From Aldehydirespirator sp963662645 (lineage in GTDB: Bacteria > Actinomycetota > Acidimicrobiia > Acidimicrobiales > Aldehydirespiratoraceae): 64,000 nucleotides of DNA. The position numbers and the translations under genes are program-made. This document shows positions 20,514-29,506 of the stretch, piece after piece (within the stretch, counting starts at the first letter, position 1; the number at the start of each line of letters is the position of its first letter). A model generated the notes under the pieces. That model saw only the letters and a list, made by a program, of their open reading frames with translations. It was not told the DNA's origin and searched no databases. Location of the stretch: NCBI GenBank assembly GCA_963662645.2, contig OY759762.1:3472001-3536000 (forward strand), read 5' to 3'.

Positions 20514-21914
20514 TCACAGTTGGGCTGAGCCTGTCTCGAAGGGATCCTCGGTCTGGGCGGTCCAGGAGGCCAGTTGGGCCCGGTGCTGGGCCAGGACTGC
20601 TTCGTGCTGGGCTGAGCGGGCCAGATTCATGGTCTCCAGCGGGTCCTGTTCCAAGTCGAAGAGCATCTCCGGGTCGGCCCCCGCGTTGAAGGCCATGTAC
20701 TTGTAGCGGTCCGTCCTCAGCATCCGGCCCTTCAACTCCGGCCTTAAGGCGTCGGGCTGAAGCTCGGCCACGACAAAGTCCCGGCCCGGCAGGCCGGGGT
20801 CGTCGATCACCGGCCGCAGCGACTGGCCGGCTAGGCCCTCAGGGATCGCCGCCTCGGCGTAGTCGCACAGCGTCGACAAGATGTCGACGCTGGAGGCGAG
20901 GTGTGAGGTGTCGAACCGGTCCGAAGGAATGACGCCCGGCCAGCGGAGCACCAGCGGCACGGTCACCGGCTCCTCGTAGAGCATCTGCTTGGTGACCCAC
21001 CGGTGGGCGGCCACCCCCTCGCCGTGGTCGCTGGTGAGGGCCACCAGGGTGCTGTCGGCCAGGCCGGCGCCGGCGAGGGCCCGCAGCACCCGGCCGATCT
21101 GCACATCGACCATCTCGACGAGACGGTCGTAGACGTACAGGTAGCGCCGCCAGTGCCGCTCGTCCCAGTCGTCGGTCCAGCGCAGCTCGTTCCATCCGTA
21201 ATCGGGGACCATCGCCTCCTGTTTGCGCATCCACCGCACGAACTCGGACTCGTCTGCGACGGCGGCGAAGTGCTCCGGCAGATCGGGCAGCGAGGCGTCC
21301 GGCGGCACTGCGGGCAGCATGTCGTGGTCGCGGTCGATGACCCAGAAGCAGATGTCGTGGGGGTTGTAGAGCGACACCGCCAGCAGGAACGGCCGCTCGG
21401 GCGGCTCGGCCAGGTACTGCACGGCCGCGTCGGTGATGTCGGCGTCCATCGAGGCGCCGAGGTCGCGGTACGGCTCCCGCCCGGCGACAAGGCTGAAGTC
21501 GCCCGCGATTATCTGCGCTATAGACGGGTATGGCCGCCGTTGCCATTCGAGGTTCCTGAATCCGGGTATGGCGTCGGGCTCGGTCGGGAACGACTCGGGC
21601 AGATTCCACTTGCCGGCCCAGACCGTCTCGTAGCCCGCGGCGGAGAAGACCTCCCCCAGGTTCAGGATGCCGTCGCGCACTGGCTCGTCGTTGACGTTCA
21701 CTCCGGCGGTGTGGGGCATCTGGCCGGTGACGATGCTGGCCCGGCCCGGGCTGCACAGCGGCGACGCGCAGTACGACTTCTCGAAAGCGGTCCCGCCGGC
21801 CGCGAGTTCGTCCATGTGCGGTGTGCGGGTGCGCTCGTTGCCGTAGGCGCTGATCGTGGCCCGGGTCTGCTGGTCAGTGATGATCAGAATGACGTTGGGA
21901 CGGGTCATCAGCAT
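20514..21914 (-). CDS. Sulfatase (formylglycine-dependent, CSPGR type)
   Basis: 466 aa from ATG 21914 (ATG 21908 also possible). Type I sulfatases hydrolyse sulfate esters using a formylglycine made from the Cys of C-x-P-x-R. Here CSPGR is present with Cys at about residue 54, followed by ASIVTGQMPHTAG. Metal-binding stretches are PNVILIITDQQ at the N-terminus and LTSDHGEGV near residue 300. NPHD and the C-terminal RTDRYKYM are also family-like. No signal peptide is visible, so it should act in the cytoplasm on imported sulfated sugar. It lies 40 bases downstream of the rhamnosidase end on the same strand. No formylglycine-generating enzyme is in the window. Confidence 0.93.
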   Translation of the reverse strand: MLMTRPNVILIITDQQTRATISAYGNERTRTPHMDELAAGGTAFEKSYCASPLCSPGRASIVTGQMPHTAGVNVNDEPVRDGILNLGEVFSAAGYETVWAGKWNLPESFPTEPDAIPGFRNLEWQRRPYPSIAQIIAGDFSLVAGREPYRDLGASMDADITDAAVQYLAEPPERPFLLAVSLYNPHDICFWVIDRDHDMLPAVPPDASLPDLPEHFAAVADESEFVRWMRKQEAMVPDYGWNELRWTDDWDERHWRRYLYVYDRLVEMVDVQIGRVLRALAGAGLADSTLVALTSDHGEGVAAHRWVTKQMLYEEPVTVPLVLRWPGVIPSDRFDTSHLASSVDILSTLCDYAEAAIPEGLAGQSLRPVIDDPGLPGRDFVVAELQPDALRPELKGRMLRTDRYKYMAFNAGADPEMLFDLEQDPLETMNLARSAQHEAVLAQHRAQLASWTAQTEDPFETGSAQL

Positions 21915-21954
21915 CACCTGCTCGGTTGGTTCTCCCGCTCGTCGGGGCCGCGGG

Positions 21955-24774
21955 TCATTGAGACATCCCCGAGACGAAGACGAAGTCGCCCGAGCCCACG
22001 TCGAACACCACTGCGTCAGCTTCTTCGCGGGCGCTGGCGATGCCAAGACGGTCGGCCGCGGGCGCGCCGTCCCTCCAGACCAGGTCGCCGCTCTCGGATA
22101 TCGACGGGTTCGCCTCCCCGAGCTTGGGGATCCTCACCGCGGCGCGGGTGTTGGGTGGGACGGCGACCTCGAGTTCGAAAGTGCCTGCATCGCGCCGCCA
22201 GCCAGCCGAGATGGCGCCCCGCACCGTGCTCAGCTCGGCCCGGGCCCAGGTGAGGCCGCCCACCACCTGGGGCTCGACCGAGAACGTGGCGTAGCCGGGG
22301 GCACCCCGGCGGATTCCGGCCAGATCCCGGAAGAAGAACTTCTGGATGCTGCCGAACAGCTTCATGTTGTAGCTGAGCTGCGGGTCGGTCTCTCCCTCCC
22401 ACGCCTCCCACAGCGTGGTGGCGCCCTTGACGACCTGCTCGCCCCAACTCGGGAACGTCGTCTGCGTGGCGATCGTGTAGAAGACGTCGGCCCGGCCTGC
22501 AGCGGGCAGCACCCGGGCTAGGGCGTCGGTGCCCAGCATCCCGGTGGACAGGTGCCCGTCCCAGTTGTCGAGAATGTCCGAGACGATGTTGTCGAGCACT
22601 CTGTCCTCGTGGCCGGCGGGCACCAGCCCCAAGGCCAGCGCGATGGCGTTGGAGCCCTGGCTGCCGGTGGCGTAGTTGGCCGTCCCCGCGTCGAAGTACC
22701 GCTGGTTGAAGGCGTCCCGGATGTCGGCGGCGAGCCGCGAGTACTCCTCGGCCCGGCGCTCGTCGCCGAGCACGGCTGCGGCCCAGGCCAGGATCTGCAC
22801 GTCGCGGCAGTAGATCGCGGTGGACGTGAGCCCGGCCGGGGTGCGAGCCGGAGCGAAGGTCGACGTGCCGTCGGGCTGGGGCTCCATGTGGTCTCCGAGG
22901 CCGCCGGCGAGCAGGTGGCCGTCGGCGTTGCTGCCCAGAAAGCCCACCAGGCTCTCGATGCGGTGGAAGTGCCGCTGCAGGACCCGCGGGTCCCCCGACT
23001 CGAGGTAGACGTCCCAGGCCACGATGGGGTAGGAGCTCTTCCACACCGGGTACCACAGGTAGCAGTCGTACGTCCGGCGCCAGTGCAGCGGCGAGATGAC
23101 CGGCAGGTCGCCCGACGGCAGCTGGGAGTCGGCCAGGTCGTCGAGCCACTTGGACCAGAACATCACGTCGTCGAAGGTGAAGCTGAAGTCACCGGCAACG
23201 GGGTCGCCGAGCCAGCCGACCCGCTCGGACCGGTCGGCGGCGTCCTGGGGGTATCCCTGCAGCGAGCACGCGAACGTCCAGGTGACATTGCTGTGGATCT
23301 GGTTGAGCAGTGGATCGGAGCACTCGAAGCCCTCGGTCTCGGCCACGCTGGTGCGAGCGTGGCGGGCTTCGATGCTCTCGACGGCGACGTGGTCTGTGTC
23401 GCAGGAGACCTCCGCGTAGCGGAAGCCGTGCAGCGTGAAGCGGGGCTCCCAGGTCTCGGACCCATGGCCCGCCAGCACGTAGGTGTCGGTCTGGCGGGCC
23501 CGGTGGTCGTAGTGCTCGCCGTAGTCCTCGAAGCCCTGCTCGCCCCGGGCCACCGCCTCGAGGTGGAATTCGACGTCATCGCCGTAGGAGTACATGTTGG
23601 AGCGATCGTCGAGGCTGCCGTCGGGGTGTACGCCGTGACCGTGGCGGATCGTCACCCGGGCGCCGGCTGGCCCGCTCAACGTCAGGCGTGTCCACCCGCT
23701 CATGTTCTGGCCGAAGTCGTAGATGGTTGTGCCGGTGCCCGACGCGAACCAGCGTGTGGGTGCGATGGTGCGTACGACCCGGATGGGCGGCAGCGGCTGG
23801 GCCTGAAGCCGCCCCGACGGCGCCGCGGCCGCCTCGGCTGGCTGCCAGGAGTGGTCATCGAAGCCGGGCTCGCACCAGCCGGGCTGCTCCAAGCCGGCGT
23901 CGTAGGTCTCGCCGTGGCAGTAGTCGTTGTAGGTGATCGGCCCGGCGGAGGTTCGCCAGGAGGCGTCGCTGACCAGACGGACGGTCTCGCCCCCGTCGAA
24001 CTCGACCTCGAGCTGCAGACGGGCCACCGGCCGGTCTCCGTAGGGCTCGCGGTGGCTGGGAGAGGGCGGCACGTCGTCCTCGGCGCTGAACCAGCCGTGG
24101 CCGAGCATCAATCCGACCGCGTTCGGGCCGGACCGCAGGTGCCGGGTCACGTCGTGGGTGGCATACAGGACCCGCGAGCCCAGCTCGACCGGCTGGTCGT
24201 TGTGGTAGTAGGTGATGGCCGGGTCCAGCACCCGGTCGCCGATCCGCTGCCCGTTGATGCACAGCTCGTAGTACCCCAGCCCCGTCACGTAGCACCGCGC
24301 CCGCTCGGGCGTGGCGGGAAGCACCAACTCTCGCCGCAGCAGGGGAGCGCACACGCCGGGCCGGGCCGCCATCCAGGATGCCTGCCAGTCCTCGGCGTCG
24401 AGCAGCGCCATCTCGAACGTCGCCGGCGGGCTGTCCGCGCCGGGGCGACCGCCGCGGTCCCAGACTCGGACCTTCCACCAGCACCGCTCGCGGCTGCTCA
24501 GGGGCTCGCCCTGATAGGCGATGCCGTTGGTGGCGTCGGACGCCACTTTCCCCGAGTCCCACTTGTCGCCCACCCCGGCATAGAGACGCTCCGCGCTGGA
24601 GCTGACCACCACCCGGTACGCCAATTGCTCCTGGCCTCGGGCCGCGGCCTGGATCAGCCAGCTGAACCGGGGCGCGGGCTCGTCGAGGCCGAGCGGGTCT
24701 GCCTGGTACTCGCATTCGGGCTCGATGGCCGCGAAGCGCGCACGATCGTGAGCGGCGGTCGTGGTGCTGCTCAT
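21955..24774 (-). CDS. Alpha-L-rhamnosidase (GH78)
   Basis: 939 aa from ATG 24774, chosen because AGGGAG precedes it directly; an upstream in-frame codon would add 29 unsupported residues. GH78 enzymes release terminal L-rhamnose by inversion. The order of domains fits: an N-terminal beta domain (PRFSWLI, ERCWWKVRVWDR), a jelly-roll with LGYYELCINGQRIGDRVLDP and LMLGHGWFS, a third beta domain, then the (alpha/alpha)6 barrel with the acid-bearing motif DAADRSERVGWLGD near residue 515, and GATTLWEAWEG near 780. No signal peptide is seen, so it is probably intracellular. It is divergent from the second sulfatase (86-base gap) and co-directional with the first. Confidence 0.93.
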   Translation of the reverse strand: MSSTTTAAHDRARFAAIEPECEYQADPLGLDEPAPRFSWLIQAAARGQEQLAYRVVVSSSAERLYAGVGDKWDSGKVASDATNGIAYQGEPLSSRERCWWKVRVWDRGGRPGADSPPATFEMALLDAEDWQASWMAARPGVCAPLLRRELVLPATPERARCYVTGLGYYELCINGQRIGDRVLDPAITYYHNDQPVELGSRVLYATHDVTRHLRSGPNAVGLMLGHGWFSAEDDVPPSPSHREPYGDRPVARLQLEVEFDGGETVRLVSDASWRTSAGPITYNDYCHGETYDAGLEQPGWCEPGFDDHSWQPAEAAAAPSGRLQAQPLPPIRVVRTIAPTRWFASGTGTTIYDFGQNMSGWTRLTLSGPAGARVTIRHGHGVHPDGSLDDRSNMYSYGDDVEFHLEAVARGEQGFEDYGEHYDHRARQTDTYVLAGHGSETWEPRFTLHGFRYAEVSCDTDHVAVESIEARHARTSVAETEGFECSDPLLNQIHSNVTWTFACSLQGYPQDAADRSERVGWLGDPVAGDFSFTFDDVMFWSKWLDDLADSQLPSGDLPVISPLHWRRTYDCYLWYPVWKSSYPIVAWDVYLESGDPRVLQRHFHRIESLVGFLGSNADGHLLAGGLGDHMEPQPDGTSTFAPARTPAGLTSTAIYCRDVQILAWAAAVLGDERRAEEYSRLAADIRDAFNQRYFDAGTANYATGSQGSNAIALALGLVPAGHEDRVLDNIVSDILDNWDGHLSTGMLGTDALARVLPAAGRADVFYTIATQTTFPSWGEQVVKGATTLWEAWEGETDPQLSYNMKLFGSIQKFFFRDLAGIRRGAPGYATFSVEPQVVGGLTWARAELSTVRGAISAGWRRDAGTFELEVAVPPNTRAAVRIPKLGEANPSISESGDLVWRDGAPAADRLGIASAREEADAVVFDVGSGDFVFVSGMSQ

Positions 24775-24860
24775 CTCCCTGACCCGTGCTCCACGGTCGC
24801 GTACACGCTGCGAAGCTAACTTAGGCTCGCGCGGTCGACCAGGACCCGACGGAGCGAGCA

Positions 24861-26321
24861 TTGCAACACGAGCGGCCCAACATCCTGTTCCTGCTGACGG
24901 ACAACCAGCACTGGACCTCGATGGGCGCGGCCGGCAACGACATCATCTTCACGCCGCACATGGACGATCTGGCCGCCAGGGGCGTGCTGTTCGAGAACTC
25001 CTTCGTGACTACGCCGATATGCGGCGCTAGCCGAGCCAGCTTCCTGACCGGCCTCTACCGGCGCAGCCACCAGTTCGACTTCCGCACCCCGCCCTTCAGG
25101 GCCGCGCTGGGACCGATCACCTATCCGGCCCTGCTGAAGGCCGCCGGCTACCACACGGGCTTCATCGGCAAGTTCGGCATCGAAAGCGACGGCTACATGA
25201 ACGTCGAGGACGAGGAGGCCGTCCTCGACGCGATGTTCGACCACTTCGACGACTTCGAGCACTGGGGGCCCGACTACTACTTCGAGCGACAGCCCGACGG
25301 AAGCCTGCGGCACCTCACTGACGTGACCGGCGACAAGATCGTGGACTTCCTCCGTCAATGGCACCGCACCGACGCCGAACGGCCCTTTTGCCTGTCGATC
25401 AGCTTCAACGCCCCCCACTGCCAGGACGACCACCCCCAGCAGTACATCTGGCCCGACAGCGTCGACCACCTCTACGGTGATGCCGCCATCCCGGTGCCCC
25501 CCACCGCCGACCCCGCCTTCATCGAGACGCAGCCCGACTTCATCAAGCACAGCGAGAACCGGGAGCGCTGGCTGAGGAGATTCGGCACGCCGGAACTGTT
25601 CCAGGAGAACATGAAGGGCTACTACCGGATGGTCAGCGGCGTGGACGTCGTGCTCGGCCGGGTCCTGCAGGAGTTGGACTCCCTCGGAGCAGCCGACTCC
25701 ACTGTGGTGATCTTCACCAGCGACAACGGCATGTTCTTCGGGGAGCGGGGCCTGAGCGACTGCTGGCTGCTGTACGAGGACTCCATCCGGGTTCCGCTGG
25801 TGGTGATGGACCCCCGCCTCGAAGAGTCCCGCCGGGGCGCCCGCGTCGGCGACATGGCGCTCAACATCGACATGTCGCCCACCATCATCGAGCTGGCCGG
25901 ACTCCCGGTCCCTGAAGCAGTGCAAGGCCGGAGCCTGCTCCCGCTGCTCGACGCCGGGCCGGCCGAATGGAGGCAGGACTTCTACTGCGAGCACCTCTTC
26001 GAGCATCCGCTCATACCCAAGAGCGAGGGGGTGCGAACGACCCGGTGGAAGTACATCAAGTACGTGGAGCTCCCGGCCTCCGACGAGGAGCAGCGCCGCG
26101 AGGGCGACGCGATCAAGGGCGGCATCGGCAGGCGCATCCGGGGCGGGAACCGCTACGAGGAGCTGTACGACCTCCAGAACGACCCGCTTGAAGCCGACAA
26201 CGTGATTGACGACCCCCGCTGCCAGGACACGCTGGACCGGCTCGTGCAACGCTTCGAGGAACTGCGCAACGAGGCCGCGTCGGCCCGACCCGGCAGCGGC
26301 GACCGAAGGGAGCATCCATGA
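24861..26321 (+). CDS. Sulfatase (formylglycine-dependent, CGASR type)
   Basis: 486 aa from TTG 24861 with GGAGCGA just before it. The modification motif is CGASR (Cys about residue 54) in ITTP-like context (TTPICGASRASFLTGLY), so Ala replaces the usual Pro of C-x-P-x-R; Ala at this position occurs in some sulfatases. Metal and substrate residues are in LTDNQHW at the N-terminus, SISFNAPHCQDD, and FTSDNGMFFGERG near residue 290. RTTRWKYIKYVEL and YDLQNDPLEADN at the C-terminus are typical. No signal peptide. It is the first gene of a plus-strand run and overlaps the deacetylase start (ATGA), suggesting desulfation coupled to deacetylation. Confidence 0.92.
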   Translation: MQHERPNILFLLTDNQHWTSMGAAGNDIIFTPHMDDLAARGVLFENSFVTTPICGASRASFLTGLYRRSHQFDFRTPPFRAALGPITYPALLKAAGYHTGFIGKFGIESDGYMNVEDEEAVLDAMFDHFDDFEHWGPDYYFERQPDGSLRHLTDVTGDKIVDFLRQWHRTDAERPFCLSISFNAPHCQDDHPQQYIWPDSVDHLYGDAAIPVPPTADPAFIETQPDFIKHSENRERWLRRFGTPELFQENMKGYYRMVSGVDVVLGRVLQELDSLGAADSTVVIFTSDNGMFFGERGLSDCWLLYEDSIRVPLVVMDPRLEESRRGARVGDMALNIDMSPTIIELAGLPVPEAVQGRSLLPLLDAGPAEWRQDFYCEHLFEHPLIPKSEGVRTTRWKYIKYVELPASDEEQRREGDAIKGGIGRRIRGGNRYEELYDLQNDPLEADNVIDDPRCQDTLDRLVQRFEELRNEAASARPGSGDRREHP

Positions 26322-27238
26322 CGGCCTATGTGGCGGGGTACGACGCCGAGGCGGTGTACGCCTGGTGGGACTGCGAGTTCACCGAGCACACCGGCGACAA
26401 CTACAACGATGTGGTCAGCTACGAGGGCGAGCGGCTAGCGGAGTGCGTGGCCGGGATCAGGGCCGTCGCGGAGGCGCACCTCGAGCGGGGTGCCCCGGCG
26501 ACGTTCTTCGTTGTCGCCCGGCTGCTGGACGCGGCCCGTTCGGAGCTGGTCGAGATCCTCGACCATCCGATTTTCGAGGTCGCCAGCCACTCCTACACCC
26601 ATCCCGACATCAAGGCCTACCTGCATGACGACCATCGCCTGCGCCACGAGATCGCCGACTCTAAGCACGCCATCGAGGACGCCTTCGGCAACGAGGTGCT
26701 CGGCTTCACCACCCCCGGCGGCTACCAGGACGGCTACATCGACCAGCCCCGTGTGCTGGAGATCTTCCGCGAGGCCGGGTACCGGTACCTGCGCAGCGTG
26801 GCCTGCGGCCCCCACTACTCGATGCCCGCGCCGCTGCACCAGCCGTTCTGGTACGACGCCGAGGGTTGCCCCGACTTGCTGGAGATCCCGACCCACGCCT
26901 GGCACGACAACGTGCTTACCGGCCAGCACGGCCTGGTGTCATGGCCTCCGATCCTGCCCTGGGACTATCCGAACAAGATGCCCACTGACGCCCGTGGTGT
27001 GTACGAGGCCTACGCGCCCGGCATCGACCACGCCGCCCGGGCCGGGCTGGTGGCCTACGTGCCGACCTTCCACCCGTGGTCGATCTACCGGATCGACAAG
27101 CAGGCGGGCCAGATAGCCATGCTGCTCGACCACGCCGACGGCGTACTCGACATCCGCTCCTGCGTACAGGTCTACGAACGGGTTCGAGACGATCCAGGTC
27201 TGGCCGCACCCCGCCCGGAGTTCAAGCTGACCGGCTGA
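26318..27238 (+). CDS. Polysaccharide deacetylase (NodB-homology) family protein
   Basis: 306 aa, start overlapping the sulfatase stop. The carbohydrate esterase 4 fold is shown by the zinc motif HSYTHPD near residue 88 (H-S/T-x-x-H-P), a preceding ATFFVVARLLD strand, FTTPGGYQDGY and a late LEIPTHAWHDN block. The usual TFDDG of motif 1 is not obvious; WWDCEF near residue 18 may supply the Asp. It would remove N- or O-acetyl groups from a sugar chain. No signal peptide is present, so the substrate is probably an imported oligosaccharide. Translational coupling to the sulfatase supports joint action. Confidence 0.82.
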   Translation: MTAYVAGYDAEAVYAWWDCEFTEHTGDNYNDVVSYEGERLAECVAGIRAVAEAHLERGAPATFFVVARLLDAARSELVEILDHPIFEVASHSYTHPDIKAYLHDDHRLRHEIADSKHAIEDAFGNEVLGFTTPGGYQDGYIDQPRVLEIFREAGYRYLRSVACGPHYSMPAPLHQPFWYDAEGCPDLLEIPTHAWHDNVLTGQHGLVSWPPILPWDYPNKMPTDARGVYEAYAPGIDHAARAGLVAYVPTFHPWSIYRIDKQAGQIAMLLDHADGVLDIRSCVQVYERVRDDPGLAAPRPEFKLTG

Positions 27239-27328
27239 AGGGGCGCGTACCGGGCGAACTAGGATCACCGGGGTGATCGACGCCGCAGTCACGATTGGCG
27301 GCGGGGGCAAGGAACAGGGGAGCGGCCC

Positions 27329-28495
27329 ATGAGGATCGCTCGGGTGATGGTCACCCATATCGACATGTCGTTCTGGGGCGACTTCGCGGCTCGGCAGGAC
27401 GAGTTGCGGCTGGTGACGCTCATGGCGGGCTACCCGGAGTACCGGCATCCGCTGTCGAGCTGGTTCCCGCGCGACGCCATGTGCGTGGTGGAGGTCCAGA
27501 CCGACGACGGGCATGTGGGCACCGGCTGGTGCGAGGACTATGCCCGGGCCACCACCGTCATCATCGAGAACCACCTCACCAAGATCCTCGTCGGCGCCGA
27601 CGCCCTTGAGCGGAGCCGCTTGTGGGACCAGATGTTCCGCAGCACCATGCCGTACGGCCGCAAGGGTCCGGCGCTGTACGCCATCAGCGCGGTGGACATC
27701 GCCCTGTGGGACCTCGCTGGCAAGCACTTCGGTCAGCCTGTCTTCGAGCTGCTCGGGGGCCGGGCCCGGGATGCGGTGCCGGTGTACGCCAGCCACCTCC
27801 ACTTCACCGACGAGGACGAGTTCGCCGCGGAGGCGGCCGAGTACGTGCACCGGGGCTTCAAGGCCATGAAGATGCGCTTCCTGCACGGCCCTGCCGACGG
27901 GCTCGCGGGCCTGCGGCGCAATGTCGAGTTGGTGAAGATGCTGCGTGCCGCCGTCGGCGCCGACATCGACATCATGGCCGACGCATACATGGGCTGGGAC
28001 CTGGAGTACGCGCTGCGGATGTGCCGCGCCCTGGCGCCGTTCGACATGAAGTGGGTGGAGGAGCCCCTGCTGCCCGACCAACTCCGGGAGTACGCGGTGC
28101 TGCGCCGAGAATCTCCGGTGCCTATCGCAGCCGGCGAGCACGAGACCACCCGCTACGGGTTCGCCCAGATCATCGAGGCTGAGGCACTGGACATCATCCA
28201 GTTCGACATCGGGCGGGTGGGGGGTTTCAGCGAGGCCAGGAAGGTGTGCGCGCTGGCCCAGGCCGCCGGCCTGCCCGTCTACACCCACGCCTACGGCCTG
28301 CCCACCCTTCACCTCGCCACCGCCGACACCGCCGTGAACATGGTCGAGTACTTCCCCGTCCCGGTATGGGACGACGTCGAGGAGTTGCCCCACTTCGACG
28401 GCGCAGCCATACCCGAGGGCGGCCAGGTGTCGATATCCGATGCTCCGGGGCTGGGAGCCACTCTGTCGCTGGACGGCTTCACCCCGCTTACGTGA
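27329..28495 (+). CDS. Enolase-superfamily sugar-acid dehydratase, L-rhamnonate dehydratase-like (1)
   Basis: 388 aa. Mandelate racemase/muconate lactonising enzyme fold; acid-sugar members remove water from aldonates to give 2-keto-3-deoxy acids. Magnesium ligands are Asp in MADAYMGWD near residue 216, Glu in WVEEPLLPDQ near 243 and Glu in AAGEHETTRYGF near 269. A catalytic His is in YTHAYGLPTLH near 319. KMRFLHGPADGLAGLRRNVELVK and the order of blocks recall L-rhamnonate dehydratase (RhmD). Assignment to rhamnonate rather than fuconate or another 6-deoxy acid rests on context (rhamnosidase, mutarotase). Its TGA overlaps the ATG of the mini-ORF at 28495, before the aldolase gene. A paralog is at 32565. 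Confidence 0.85.
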   Translation: MRIARVMVTHIDMSFWGDFAARQDELRLVTLMAGYPEYRHPLSSWFPRDAMCVVEVQTDDGHVGTGWCEDYARATTVIIENHLTKILVGADALERSRLWDQMFRSTMPYGRKGPALYAISAVDIALWDLAGKHFGQPVFELLGGRARDAVPVYASHLHFTDEDEFAAEAAEYVHRGFKAMKMRFLHGPADGLAGLRRNVELVKMLRAAVGADIDIMADAYMGWDLEYALRMCRALAPFDMKWVEEPLLPDQLREYAVLRRESPVPIAAGEHETTRYGFAQIIEAEALDIIQFDIGRVGGFSEARKVCALAQAAGLPVYTHAYGLPTLHLATADTAVNMVEYFPVPVWDDVEELPHFDGAAIPEGGQVSISDAPGLGATLSLDGFTPLT

Positions 28496-28545
28496 TGGGC
28501 GAGGTCCGGTTGCGTGGCGTGGTTCCCGTGGCGGTGACGGGATGA
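28495..28545 (+). CDS. 16-residue mini-ORF ahead of the aldolase gene
   Basis: ATG 28495 overlaps the dehydratase stop (TGATG). The peptide MGEVRLRGVVPVAVTG mirrors the aldolase N-terminus (VVSLRGVVPVVPTP), and its TGA 28543-28545 overlaps the aldolase ATG 28542. It arose from duplication of the start region and could couple the two genes; translation is unproven. Confidence 0.35.
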   Translation: MGEVRLRGVVPVAVTG

Positions 28546-28590
28546 CCGCCGTGGTCTCGCTGCGCGGCGTGGTTCCCGTGGTGCCGACGC
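28501..28590 (+). repeat. Decayed direct duplication of the aldolase gene start
   Basis: 28501-28540 and 28551-28590 agree at about 31 of 40 positions, with the shared core GGCGTGGTTCCCGTGG. Offset 50 bases. Confidence 0.8.
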
Positions 28591-29468
28591 CCTTCGGGTC
28601 CGACGAGACGATCGACGTCGAATCGCTGGCCTCAGTCGTCGACTGGATCGCGGGGCAGGGTCTGGCCGGGATGTGCCTGCCCGCCTACGGCAGCGAGTTC
28701 TACAAGCTCACCGAGGCCGAGCGGGACCAGGTTGTTGCCGTCGCCGTCGAGGTCAACGCGGGCCGAGTTCCGGTGGTCGCCCAGGCCAACCACGTCTCGT
28801 CCCGGGTGGCGTCGGGACTGGCCAGGCGCTACACGGACATGGGCGCCGACGTGATCTCGTTCGCGATTCCCAGGCAGTTCGGATCGTCGGACGCTGACAT
28901 CGTGGAGTACTGCGCCGCGGTCGCGGCCGCGACGCCGCTGCCCATCCTGATCCAGGACTTCAACCCTGGCGGGCCGACCATGGGAGCAGCCCTCGCCTCC
29001 GCGCTCTGCGACCGCTGCGACAATTTCCGGTTCGTCAAGCTCGAGGACCCGATGATGGTCGACAGGCTCATCGCCATCCGTTCGGCCACCGCCGGCCGGG
29101 TCGGGATCCTGGAGGGCTGGGGCGGGCTCTACATGCTCGAGGGCATCTCCGCCGGCATCGACGGGATCATGCCCGGAGCGGCCATCGCCGACCTGCTCGA
29201 CACGGTGTTCGATGCTGCCGTCTCCCAGCAGTCGGAGAGGGCTCACGATCTGTTCGGCGTGCTGCTGCCCTACATCAGCTTCTCGCTCCAGGACTTCGAG
29301 TTGTTCCTGCAGATCGAGAAGCGGGCGCTGGTCCGGCGGGGACTGATCGCCTCGCCGACTGTCCGGTCGCTGTCGCACACCCCGAGCCCCCTGGTGCAGG
29401 CCCACATGGGCTTCCTGATCGATCAACTGGAGCGCGTCGCTGCCGAGGTCTTCGATCAGGCCTGGTAG
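28542..29468 (+). CDS. DHDPS/NAL-family class I aldolase, possible 2-keto-3-deoxy-L-rhamnonate aldolase
   Basis: 308 aa from ATG 28542. The family (dihydrodipicolinate synthase, N-acetylneuraminate lyase, keto-deoxy-sugar-acid aldolases) uses a Schiff-base Lys; here it is likely Lys in FVKLEDP near residue 166. The pyruvate-binding loop reads AYGSEFYKLTEAER near residue 46, where biosynthetic DapA has GTTGE, so lysine biosynthesis is unlikely. ILIQDFNPGG near 133 and LEGWGGLYMLEGISAG near 188 fit the barrel. Directly behind a rhamnonate-dehydratase-like gene, it is best read as the aldolase splitting the keto-deoxy acid into pyruvate and lactaldehyde. That substrate is inference. Confidence 0.8.
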   Translation: MTAVVSLRGVVPVVPTPFGSDETIDVESLASVVDWIAGQGLAGMCLPAYGSEFYKLTEAERDQVVAVAVEVNAGRVPVVAQANHVSSRVASGLARRYTDMGADVISFAIPRQFGSSDADIVEYCAAVAAATPLPILIQDFNPGGPTMGAALASALCDRCDNFRFVKLEDPMMVDRLIAIRSATAGRVGILEGWGGLYMLEGISAGIDGIMPGAAIADLLDTVFDAAVSQQSERAHDLFGVLLPYISFSLQDFELFLQIEKRALVRRGLIASPTVRSLSHTPSPLVQAHMGFLIDQLERVAAEVFDQAW

Positions 29469-29506
29469 CGCAGATCACCCGCCGGAGCGCCGCAGGCCGT
29501 GGCTGG

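Noticed and set aside
22552..24819. 755-codon plus-strand frame opposite the rhamnosidase
   Set aside because: Shadow of a high-GC gene; the minus strand carries the GH78 motifs and the plus-strand product is low complexity.
28542..29468. dapA (lysine biosynthesis)
   Set aside because: The DHDPS GTTGE loop is replaced and the gene follows a sugar-acid dehydratase.
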